The notes beneath the pieces are model-generated. The model was not told where the DNA came from, did no database searches, and was given only the letters and a program-made list of their open reading frames with translations. Positions 20,301 through 29,500 of a stretch of DNA of 64,000 bases are shown one piece after another. The stretch covers positions 10,044,001-10,108,000 of the forward strand of contig OZ231126.1 of NCBI GenBank assembly GCA_965153355.1. The letters run 5' to 3'. The stretch's first letter is position 1. Every line of letters begins with the position of its first letter. This DNA comes from Flaccisagitta enflata. Lineage: Eukaryota; Chaetognatha; Sagittoidea; Aphragmophora. Both the position numbers and the translations under genes were made by a program.

Positions 20301-22880
20301 AGAGAGCAAAGAGCGCAATTGGCCAAAGTCGGCATCTCGTGATTTTGACTGACCAGGTCCACTTGACTGATCTGCAGGCGTCACGCGGACCGAGCGGTCA
20401 AGACGGGAACGGCTGGCACGGGTCTGGTCACCTACTTCAGCTCTAGCTCCAGCAAGAGACTCCAAAAAAGCGGCTGAGCGTTTTGGAGATTTGTGTGACG
20501 AAGATTCGGGAGGACGAAAGTAGCCAGTAGGAGGAAGGTAACACTCCTCATCATCGGCAACGAAGGCGTCATATTGCGATCGATATTCGTCTTCGTATTC
20601 ATTCTGATCGGAAAAACTATCGTCCGGAGTGCGGTCCCACCGCGGCGAGAAGGCGCGTTCCTTACGACTTCGATCACGATTCTCGTCACATTCACGGAGA
20701 AGCCTACGCGCTTCGTCATAATCTTGATGAGCGCGAGACTCGGGAGACAAACTTTGCTCCCAGTTTTCATCATCAGAAATCTCATCCATGATGGAAGAGT
20801 TTTCACTTGATTTAGATACGATTTCAAGTTCGATCGTTTAGAAGAAAAATGCGACTAAACGAGATAAATGGAAGTGCAATCAAGACATAAAATGCAATGC
20901 ACGACGAAAAAGCAGATCAATGTTAATAAACATTTAAATAAAATAATCGAAAAATACGTGTTTACACGAAGCGTGAGCGAATAGAAGTGAGGCTTTTCGC
21001 CGGCTACGGGCTATTGTTCATGGCCAGACAGGCCCAGACCAGCCGCCACCATGCGGCTCGGCGGAAAAGCTTTATCCTTTTGTTTGGATTTTCGCTGAGA
21101 GAGATTTCGACGAGCGAATTCCCACACGTCGATTGGGGTGGATGGCGAAATGGAATGAGAGGGGAAGCAAAATCGCTAGCACCCCTACCCACAGCTCAGA
21201 TAAACAATGTTACATGGACAACCAAGATAACAATCCAAAGCTAATCCCAATTCAATTCCCGTCATGAGAGCGTTTTTTGAATTTCCACTTGGTTCCTGAA
21301 ATATTGGTCATAAAAGGGCTAAATCCAACACTTCCAAAAATGGCGGATTTTCACCCTTAAAAGGCCTATATCTTGAAAACTAGGTTGAATTTAAGAAATC
21401 GCCTCGATGGCGGAAAATGTATTGGGATAAGCTACTAGCCACCACCTTGCATATCTGTGTGGTATCGAACATCTAAGCTGCAGGTAGGGGTGCTAGCGAT
21501 TTTGTCTACCCCTCTCACTTTAATATCATTGCTTCTGTAGATGTAAACCTTTCCCATTTGGGTACAAAATGTGGTCGTGTGCACTACTGTATGTGCTAAC
21601 CCGTACATTGAACATTCTTAACAGAAGACGGGGTCTTGACTTCCGTGGAGCATGTTCTTACGGCGTTTTCAAATCGGACAAGGCGCGTGCTCTTACCTTG
21701 ACATTCCCAGAGCGAGCATCATGAACAGCGTGACGCCAAGGTTCAGCAGTATGTAATCTCAAGATCAGCAATTTGAATATTTTTACCTTGACCTTGACGT
21801 ATTAACTATCAAGAGGACATCTTGAAGGGTGTGACGCCAAGGTTCCGCTGCATTGTTAACTTCAGTTGGTCGCCTAACCGTACCTTGACATACGAAGAGA
21901 GAGCATCTTGGAGGGCGTGACGCCAAAGTTCTGCTGCATTGTTAACTTCAGTTGGTCATCTAACCTTACCTTGACATACGAAGAGAGAGCATCTTGGAGG
22001 GCGTGACACCAAGGTTCCGCTGCATTGTTAACTTCAGTTGGTCGCCTAACCTTACCTTGACATACGAAGAGAGAGCATCTTGGAGGGCGTGACGCCAAAG
22101 TTCTGCTGCATTAACTTCAGTTGGTCATCTAACCTTACCTTGACATACAAAGAGAGAGCATCTTGGAGGGCGTGACACCAAGGTTCCGCTGCATTGTTAA
22201 CTTCAGTTGGTCGCCTAACCTTACCTTGACATACGAAGAGAGAGCATCTTGGAGGGCGTGACACCAAGGTTCCGCTGCATTGTTAACTTCAGTTGGTCGC
22301 CTAACCTTACCTTGACATACGAAGAGAGAGCATCTTGGAGGGCGTGTCGCCAAGGTTCTGCGGCGTTGTCGAGTTCAGTGGGTTGCACGTCGGAAGCCTC
22401 TTTGCGCAGGTGATCGAATTTGAATGACTGTTTTGAACGCGGATCCACAAAACGGCCGTTGCCTGCAGATATCAAAGCGAGTTGTTGTTTCAGAGATAAT
22501 GGCTTACCGCTTATCACGTTGTTCAACGGGAAAATATCGGAATATGCCTATCGGCTAACTCCTAAAATTGTAATTACAAGAATAAATCGAGACATTTCAA
22601 ATGACCACAATTGCACACAAATAGGTCAAAGTGTACCTAAGTCGGCAAACTCGGTAACGAGCGCTTTGTCCTCTGCGTTGTCGGTGAGGGCGACGGGCGT
22701 GAACTGATCTTTGTTGTACTTGGAAAAGGCGGGCGTGGCGCCGTCCTTGAGCAGATTGTCGTCGTTGACGAGGATGCGGACGTCGTTGAAGACTTCGTTG
22801 AACTCGCCAGGCGGCGCGTGAAGGATAAAGTCTGACACGATGCGGATCTTCTCGTTCTCGGAAATGGGATCCTCATCCAT
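14305..22880 (-). CDS. CAPZA: F-actin-capping protein subunit alpha
   Basis: CAPZA pairs with CAPZB to cap actin barbed ends and is also part of dynactin. Five exons join in perfect phase: 22637-22880, 22311-22462, 15769-15954, 15169-15303 and 14305-14445, encoding 285 residues, the usual length. Diagnostic blocks include [47 protein letters not shown], the [12 protein letters not shown] block, and the actin-binding C-terminus ([20 protein letters not shown]). Intron 2 is 6.4 kb because it holds a DIRS element, a MITE and an array derived from exon 2. Intron 3 is built from two direct repeats. The coding sequence itself shows no damage. Confidence 0.97.
15340..15765. repeat. Tandem duplication forming most of CAPZA intron 3
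   Basis: Two diverged direct copies (about 15340-15515 and 15580-15765) share AAGGGAAAGGCGT, GTCAAGGCTGACAAA, GTGCGCGAATGAAAGA and CTTAAAATCATGGA in the same order. The second copy reaches the donor side of exon 3. Confidence 0.8.
16023..16187. repeat. DIRS left inverted terminal repeat
   Basis: The sequence from TTTCGCCATCCACCCC to GGCGAAAAGCCTCACT is repeated inverted at the right end. The stop codon of the recombinase ORF lies inside this repeat. Confidence 0.93.
16183..17200 (-). CDS. DIRS tyrosine recombinase
   Basis: The catalytic domain lies in the last 330 residues of a frame that stays open up to 18618 in overlap with the reverse transcriptase. It has an N-terminal SAM-like region ([20 protein letters not shown]), the first Arg in [12 protein letters not shown], the box [23 protein letters not shown] and the final FRFYCRD tyrosine. 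The position often held by His in HxxR is Gly here (PGSTRA), either a subgroup trait or a lost residue. It would integrate the circular cDNA. The true start is uncertain; a spliced or overlapping start near 17200 is likely. Confidence 0.88.
16974..18995 (-). CDS. DIRS reverse transcriptase / RNase H / methyltransferase-like polyprotein
   Basis: The reverse transcriptase includes [29 protein letters not shown] and the catalytic YLDD ([12 protein letters not shown]). The RNase H includes [11 protein letters not shown] and [12 protein letters not shown]. After it comes the segment [15 protein letters not shown] with AYVFPPL, the region DIRS elements carry next to RNase H and often called DAM methyltransferase-like. 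The first 250 bp overlap the Gag-like frame, so it may be expressed by frameshift or a second start. It overlaps the recombinase frame on the same strand for most of its length. Confidence 0.92.
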   Translation of the reverse strand: MAMNQRKSTQPFQVLSCFGPWMTSLPAVSCLLLKEVFHMHLASLSLVSIGAKTLNLGQLLPASLLRGEMLRAAPLAARGPAKNDKAAILLLLLLLPFLLRDSQFISAPHFKMDTVRDVASLLRPGDWGATIDLKDAFFHLLIHPTHRKFLRFVWKGILYEFLVLPFGLCTAPFLFTKITRPLAAFLRSKGVRAILYLDDVLILGTTLEECQRFVTLALKTFQEAGFVINWKKSNLIPAQRFLFLGLWWDCKTKLVSLEERKLSALQSQATLLLSLPSPTCRSVMKLLGLMTAAITAVPLIRLHCRQIQVCLNKFYKTSSDLLLHLHLTKEAKQEMKWVLNLTMEDCKAPIWRPSLEDADLTVATDSSDEGWGLFYMGKMVNGQWGALARHHINAKEAMTLLIFLRDYFPSLTKPVKTILWETDSTTALSYIAKEGGTHSLPLLKIATEILLLAAKLQVAIIPVYVPSEQNLHADFASRFKKLPDLHLCPKVFRKICRLWGVPEIDLFASPKSAQLPRFMAWGEAPTAEAFDALSLPWNFNLAYVFPPLPLIPRVIEKLLLSQGVFILIIPFWTAQSWFPKLQQLRVLQVRRLPFNSRLLVDLSTDLPPPLLESLHLVAWKILGGRTTSQELQMQLSSLSPMDGGNLRETDTIEPGTLSPASSVPATFLSIPSL
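18745..19758 (-). CDS. DIRS Gag-like protein, main part
   Basis: This 337-residue frame sits just upstream of the reverse transcriptase. It is Ser- and Lys-rich, has a helical central part (residues 120-230), and ends in a basic Arg/Gly/Ser tail with [10 protein letters not shown]. The position matches the Gag-like ORF of DIRS elements. It may be the second exon of the frame at 20250-20789. No zinc knuckle is present. Confidence 0.65.
   Translation of the reverse strand: MSPCRTSSGRTKRYRQMDKSPLSSSEQSRAASDIEDVHPSDAESNSSKESIQSSKRSWKYVTEGKWVKSQWLTARCLSDATTESDSTDKGPSKELAFGKMSSDWDRISTNRFKRKWAHAIGAPSFAAPKADDSLSAAFEHVKTKSKAQFNLLNSTMNCTGAAAHAILSAKAFIQCFLSELPKNPPSREEWAEWRSTTKDSFKSSVLSPISDATTCLAAVTNNCVKDVRRLVIASPQARQLKSALKEAKPSASHFFGNESEKVNSAISSAFMLRSLDDKSSRRFLPAAKGSFSYASRQPQSRFNRGKNFKSGAASSRKPSARGNATSRPPRGKGAGKE
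20097..20192. repeat. DIRS internal complementary region
   Basis: Positions 20097-20155 are the reverse complement of the left outer end (ATACCTTAATTCCTTTAGGG and beyond) and 20152-20192 the reverse complement of the right outer end (GATGGCGAAATGGAAT). They meet at a shared AAT. The region is therefore a template for joining the two ends into a circle. Confidence 0.93.
20250..20789 (-). CDS. DIRS N-terminal acidic ORF (possible first Gag exon)
   Basis: The ORF starts [12 protein letters not shown] and is rich in Asp, Glu, Arg and Ser for about 180 residues. A good donor (CAG|GTCGGT) lies at about 20262 on the minus strand, and acceptor-like AG sites lie near 19800. Splicing would remove the internal complementary region and join this part to the frame at 19758. 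The splice is inferred, not proven. Confidence 0.55.
20987..21150. repeat. DIRS right inverted terminal repeat
   Basis: This is the inverted partner of 16023-16187 and is nearly identical to it, which points to a recent insertion. Confidence 0.93.
21157..21516. mobile_element. MITE abutting the DIRS right end
   Basis: The left end GAGAGGGGAAGCAAAATCG with GCTAGCACCCCTAC is repeated inverted at 21484-21516, about 33 bp on each side with small changes. The interior has no ORF. The element lies in CAPZA intron 2. Confidence 0.8.
21690..22311 (-). repeat. Tandem array made from the 3' end of CAPZA exon 2 plus its splice donor
   Basis: Units 86 bp long begin at 21885, 21971, 22057, 22140 (one 83-bp unit), 22226 and 22312 (the real exon), with two older degenerate units back to 21690. 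Each unit repeats the exon end ([17 protein letters not shown]) followed by the donor AAG|GTAAGG and 5-10 intron bases. The unit length is not a multiple of three. Confidence 0.95.
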
Positions 22881-23520
22881 TTCGATTGTTGTTGTTTTTT
22901 TTCTAATATGATTACTCCAAGTGTAAGTTTTTGTTTATTCAGTTTTTGTTTAGTCTTTGGTTTTTTTGCTTTCAATACAGTTCGTTCTCAACTACCGCTA
23001 ACACAGTATCTATGGGAGTAGACGACGCACCCGAGGCTTCTATGCACGATGCGGATTCTGATTCTGATCTGATGCTGAAGTTGAAATTATTAAAATTGAA
23101 TCACAGATGAAAGAGGAAACATCAATTGAACCGTAGGGGGTGCTAGGGAAGGGGATGAAAGCTTTATTTAGGATAATGAATTAGAATATACGATCACAGA
23201 CGTGAGCGACGGCGGAGTCAGGACAACAAAGCTTGAAGAAGTTAACATAATATAGTTACAGTCGATTATCGATGACCAGCATCTTTAAATAATGCGTCGC
23301 AAATAAGTCCACCAAGAGGTTCCGTATACTTGTTTTTTCTTTTATTACTGTTTTTTGAGTAATCGATATCGTCATCGACAATCGTCATCAGTCGATCATC
23401 GTCATCGATCGTTATCACCAGCAAAACAATTCCCGATCCGATGACGGTTTCCATAAATGGCCGATAAATGATTATCCCCGATTTCACAACCACCACCGCA
23501 TCATCATCCATCATCCATCA

Positions 23521-23558
<38 letters not shown>

Positions 23559-23584
23559 ATTCATCGACAATCATCATCAATCAT
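22881..23584. other. Spacer between VPS11 and CAPZA
   Basis: It holds the presumed CAPZA promoter and, at the right end, a CAT/ATC microsatellite next to the VPS11 stop. I see no gene. Confidence 0.6.
23490..23582. repeat. TCA/CATC microsatellite just past the VPS11 stop
   Basis: The runs (ATCATCC)n and (ATC)n continue the codon bias of the acidic VPS11 tail, which is encoded by GAT/GAC/GAA triplets on the minus strand. Confidence 0.9.
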
Positions 23585-26500
23585 TCAATCATCATCCTTG
23601 AACGGATTCAAATCGTCCTCATCTTCATCATCATCGTCCGCGAAAGGATTCAGTTCATCGGCTTTGTCTTTAACTGCGTTTTTGACGCCGGTGGAAGTAG
23701 AAGCGGCGCCTGAAGAAGCGGCGCCGAGTTTCGTGGGCGTGGATGTCCTTTGCCTGGCGGGTGACGCCACTTTCGTAGGTGGCAAATTCTGGGCGGCCGG
23801 TCGATTGGAACCGACGTTTGATGACGGCGTCCCCGTCTTCGTCGTCGATCTCGCGGCATAGGATGATGATGCCGACGCCGACGCCGGTAAGCGAGAAGTC
23901 TTCTCGGCCGAGTGGCGCCCAGCTGATCCCGCAACGCCTGCCGACGACGGCGTCACCGACGCCGATTTAGGCGCGATTGGCGTGGATTGTTTTGACGAGG
24001 CTGAAGCGGCGTTGTTGATGTCGTCGTTGAGAGTGGTAGAAGCGGCTAAAGAGGACGCCGCCGATTTAACCGCGGCGGAGGAAGAGGAAGAGGAAGAAGA
24101 TGCCAAGCTGATGGATGATGATGATTGCATCGAAGAATCCGGGATAATCGTCACCTTAAATCACAATCATGAGGACAAATGGGGAGAGGACGAATTGGGG
24201 AAGGAACAATTTCAGCACAACTTGCTAAGTCGGGGAGGGAACAAACTTTATTGAGTTTCGGGACTTGACAGGAACCTGAAGGAAACTCGCCATTAAGACA
24301 ACTTAATAAAATATAAACAACATACACACGTTTAAATACACAATGGTTGTTAGGAACGTTTTGATAATTGTAGATGACATTCGCCATTTGAATCAAACCC
24401 AATAATCCGATATACACCTTGTTAAAGACGCCACGACCGAAGTAATCTGCGACGACGGAGAAGCCATCGGCCGATCTTTCCAGTTGATGGTGGAATTGCT
24501 CGTGCAAATCTCGTCCACTCCCCTGCTGATCTTGAGCTTTTATCACGTCCTGAGGCATGGAGGATCGAATGGTTGATGGGTTAAGCACGATTTGACAGTT
24601 GTTATCTAGTATATACGAGGACCCATGCACCCAGTCCTTTTTAGGTGCGCCATAGCACCTCTATAAGAGCCTCTGTCTGTTGGTTGGTCGGTCAGTTGGT
24701 CGGTCGTTTGGTCGGTCGGTAACGCTCGAGTTGAAAATCACAGAAAATGTATGAAATCTCATGGAAACTCATCTCGTTCATCATTCATGTTACTCGTTCA
24801 TTCATTCATTCATTCATAATTCATTCAATATCATTTTTCTACGGTTAGGTCTAATAGAGCTAAGGATAGATGCAGGAATTCATATTTCTGGTCATTTTAT
24901 CCATTATCATATTCATCTATGGTTAGGTGGATAGAGCTTGGGATAGGTCAGATAGAGCTCGGGATAGATCAAAGAATTATTAGCGCCCGGCGCACCGTCT
25001 TGGCCCGTGTATCCGGCCTTGTTTATTTGTTTGATGGGAATTCCGCGCTTTCTTTCACTTACAATTGATGTCTTTTCATTTCATTTTTGAACCCAGCTGC
25101 CGGACCCTGCGTAGCATACGCTTTCATTGTCCGGAAAAAACACAATTTCTTGGGCTTACATTACTCGAAAGCTATCTCCTAGTACTTCTCGATAATAACG
25201 GAAATTTGTCCAGATGTTGAACCGGTTTGAGAAGCGAGGGGCATCTATCGCACTACCTGAATTCTCCTGACTTCGGGTAAACAAGTGAGGCACTCTTGAT
25301 CGTTGTCGGCGTACGAGTCGAAGCAATGTTGATGAAAAGAATGTCCACACAGGAAATGGACAGACGGAAGGTCCAACTGATTGGGACATATCTCGCATTT
25401 CGAGACCTGCACGAGATAAAGGAATTACTTACGCTTGTTCATCGTTATCTTGCGAAGCGTGGAACAAGCCAAAAGACGTTTCAGAGCAAGTGAGCAATCC
25501 ATCAGTTAGGCCTTTCGCTTTCTACGCACCAATAGGCGCCGGGGGAAACAACAACAACAACAACAACAACAAAACAGACCTGAAAGATCTTGGCTTTAGT
25601 TTGCAGCGCCTCGATTTCCTCTTTGATCTTTTGGGTTCCATCTCTGTAAGTTCGAATTTGACGCTCGTCTTCTGCGATCTGATACGAGAGGAGAAACCAT
25701 CCTTTGGTCCTTACGTAGGGAAAAGTATAGGCTAATAAAACTGACTTGACAAATCACTCAACAACGCACAAACCTGCTCATCCTCTTGAATGAGTCTCCG
25801 AATGATGTAATCTTTTACGACGGCCAAAGTGGCCGTTGAATTGTGCGCCAGCGTTTGAATCACCTAACCAGAAAATGGAGCAAAGGATTTCATAGAATAA
25901 TTGGCAGAGCCGAGGCGCTTACTAATTCTGAGACACCAGCAATAAACATACTTGATCGGCTCGAACAGCAAATTATATAAAAGGGACAATTATTCAATCA
26001 ATCACCAGTAAAGGAGGGATAAGGTTTTTCTCGTCAATTTGATCGAGAACTTGAACAAGATGATCTTTGCAATCTTCTTCCCGCTGAGCGAAGTAAGTCA
26101 GAGCTTGAACCCAAAGGTAAGGTTCGTTCCGGAACCGTTTGCACGTCTCGATGATGTTGTCGTATTCGCTGTGGTCCATGTGGTACCGAACGATTTGCTG
26201 ATAGCGATACGAGACAGGGACAATGGAACATTTCTTAATTCACTGTTTCTCGGACAGCATTGCGTCTTCGCGTATGTCAAATCACACGCAACGAACTTAT
26301 TCATGACACTGCGGCGACCGATAGAGGTCGTTGCAGGGGTGTATATTCTTGAGTCGCTTTTGATTTTTTTCCCCCCCCTGCCTTTGATTTTCTTCCCCGC
26401 GACGCGTCGCGTTGCATTTTTATATCTATGATTTTCTTCCCCATATAGCGATGAAACTATGTAGTTAAGGTTTAAATAATGTTAAATTGTGTTTTACAAA

Positions 26501-29500
26501 TTGAGTTTTATGATTTAGTACTGTAAAAAGTTATATTTTCCCCAAATTTCCTTTTTTTCTCTTTTTTCCCCCTTTGATTTCCTTCCCCATCTCCAGACCC
26601 TTTGATTTCCCCCCTCAAGAATATACAGGCCTGGACCGTCGTTGAGAACTGCCAACTGTTTCAATGACTCCTTCGAAAACGGTGCAAAACATCTCTTCCT
26701 TCAAACCTGATAGAGATGAGCTTTCTCGTAAAGAAACAAGATTCCGACTTTGAAATTGTTCATTTGGCAGAGAATGAGAGCGTGGTCGATGTCGTACTTG
26801 GCCTGCGGCTTCTGCAGCAACTCTAAAGCGCGACGCTCTTTGTCTCGTCGCACGGGATCGTTTGTCTCGTGAACAATTTGCTACAAACGAATGATCAAAT
26901 GATATCGATAGGTTACGATGCTACAAGAAGAATAATTTGGAAGACAAGCGAGTAAGACATGATGGTGCCAAAAACGTCGCAATACGTCAATGACTGCATT
27001 GGTATCGGTTGCAACGTGTGTAATTGGGGAAAATTTTACTTCTGTTTAAATCTAGCCATAAGCCTTCATCTCCCGTGATAACTGCCGTGTTATCTTCCCC
27101 ACCTGCAAAAGTAATTCCAAGAGGGTGTTGTAAACCAATGAAGATGATTCTGGGAATACGTTGATCATGTGCTCGAGGAATTCTTCCAACTTTTCCGAGT
27201 TGTTGACGAAAATGTGGATGAATTCTTCGGGCGAGGATCGCGGAGAATCCGCATCTGGCGACCTAAGATCATATCAAACGAATCAATCAAATCAATAAAT
27301 GAAAGGCTGAGAAACTGAATAAATGGCCTTTTGAAGAAGAATCGAGGAGAACCCTATTATATCGTCAAAGATATATGACAGTAGATGACAATTTATTGGG
27401 CGGTTTGATACATACATCAATGAAATAAAATATTGATAACGCTGCTTAAAAGTTGAAACACGCTGCTTCGGAATACTCAGTACTCACCCTTCGCCGGCTG
27501 GTTTATAACCGGTGCATAGTTGCTTCAGGAAAGAAGTAGTTTGATCGGGCAAAGAACTGATCAACAATTTCCCGTACATCTTCATATTAGACTCGGCCTC
27601 TCGAAAATCCAGTCCAGCGATGTAAGACAAGGCCTAAGAAGACATTATGTTTCTTTGTCAAATCGCAACTAAGTAGCGCGATTCGATGAAAGAAAAACGC
27701 CACAGTCCATTTTATAACCAAGACACAATCACGTTTTCCTCTACTTTCAGTGTAAAAACAAAACCACGCAAGCTTATAACTAACGAACATGCGCCTACCT
27801 TTTGATAATCTAAAACGTCTTCCAGTTGGATCCTGAGATACCATTCGTGTTTCTGATGCTTTTCAGCGAGGACCAGAGCGTGCTTAAAGTACGAAGCTTG
27901 CCTACAGACCTGAGGGAAGAAAGAAAAGAAGCGATGAGTGGAAAATTCTTGAAAAAGAGCTAATTTGCATATTGCAGTCAGATGCACTTCATACCCGAAT
28001 GGCGGTTTCGACGTCGAAATCCACGTCTCGATCGATGAATTTGTCCAATTGATTGACGTCTTTGAGTTTGGTGTAACAATTGAGAAGAAGCGTGGTATGA
28101 TCAGAGTCCGCCAATCGCTCTTTGTGCAGCGCCTGTAATCAATTTTAAATGAAGGATTGAAATGTTGCGTGGAATAATTATTCCGCGCTAGATTTAACGA
28201 AACCGAAATCTGTCGAATCGTTTGTTTTTCATCATTCCGTGCTCGGGCTAGCAGGAAGTCAATCCAGCCAGTCTTGGCCGACTGTCAGGCAGAGAACATT
28301 AGGCATATGACTAAATTTCTCGACGATAATTAACGACAGAACAAAAAAGGGGGGGAGGGAAGAGAAGGCCGAAGGTGCGGCATAGAATAATGAAAAGAAG
28401 AGAAGCTAAAGACTCTTCAAGAAATACCGAGTACGTCAAACCACCTGCAAATATGCGGTAAGATTGTGAATTCTTTGAGCGTCGAGAAACTTTCTGATGA
28501 CGTAAGAGGGTTCCAAAGTGCCGATAGTCTTCATATATTGCACGATGGCTCCTTCGTAGTCACGTTTGGCGTAAAGGTGGTCACCGTATTGTCTAAAAAG
28601 AAGTGAGATGGTAATTTTCATTATCAGTTAAAATGTGGCAGCGAGAAACTCGGGTATCGATTTTACCAAGACATTTGCATGAATCTCATTTGCATATTGC
28701 AGTAGCCAGTAGGTCGTTAGGTTCTTTTGACATTGACATCTGGAGAAAAGCCTCGACTGAAGGTATGATCTCAAGTTTCATCATACGCGTTTTCATCTCG
28801 TGTTACAGCCACGGCAGCAATCTCTCCCGCTACAGAAAGAAAACCATCCATTAAAGTAATGAACATATGCATGCACATTCTTTAACGCAGGACACACGCT
28901 AATGATTACTCTTGATCTCCCGAGCAACTCACGTAAAGATGTCTATCAATCCATCTGGGTCGTATTGTTGACTCTTGGCCAGGTTGATGGCCAGATCGAA
29001 CATGCTCTTCTTGAAGAGATCTTTCAGCTTGGCTTGCATATCTTTCTCGTGGAGGATAAATACTTTGCGTTCTTCCTTGACGGCGCCGGTGATGACGTAA
29101 AGGACGCCCCACTCGCACAAAACGTCCACAATCGGCGGGAATGGTTGCAACGAGTGATAAGCGATGAATTTGTTGTGAATGTCGTAGACCGTTAAACGAT
29201 CTTGCGCGGCGGATTTGCTGCCAACCGGGGATATGCCTCTGGTGAAACGAGAGAGAGAAGGGACAAGTTAGAAGGTGGCGCTGAGAGGCAGGAGAGATAA
29301 GCAGAATTTATGAATTTTAGAAAAAGATCGAAAAAGAGATATCCCAAACCTGAATCGGACAATTGAAAATGACGAATGATGAAATGAACAAGATAAAATG
29401 CACTTGACAAATGAACTGGAAAAATGAAGCTAACCTGGAAACTGCTGGTTTGTTGTCCTTAGTGACAACAACCAGATATCCCCGACACCAATACACTGCG

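Larger units (their letters stand above)
15989..21156 (-). mobile_element. DIRS-type tyrosine-recombinase retrotransposon
   Basis: Inverted terminal repeats of about 165 bp lie at 16023-16187 and 20987-21150. The left end extends about 34 bp further. Between them on the minus strand are a Gag-like ORF, reverse transcriptase/RNase H and a tyrosine recombinase. There is no integrase, protease or target-site duplication. An internal complementary region joins copies of the two outer ends. All of this is the hallmark of DIRS elements, which integrate through a circular intermediate. The element is almost intact, and its right end abuts a MITE terminus at 21157. Confidence 0.95.

Noticed and set aside
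21874-22526. Apparent repeat protein with [17 protein letters not shown] modules
   Set aside because: Each module is an intronic copy of the end of CAPZA exon 2; the 86-bp period breaks the frame.
24643-25022. Helitron-like end for the hairpin family
   Set aside because: Helitrons have a hairpin a few bases before a CTRR end and no inverted ends. Here the hairpin is itself terminal, is followed by A residues, and matches the far end.
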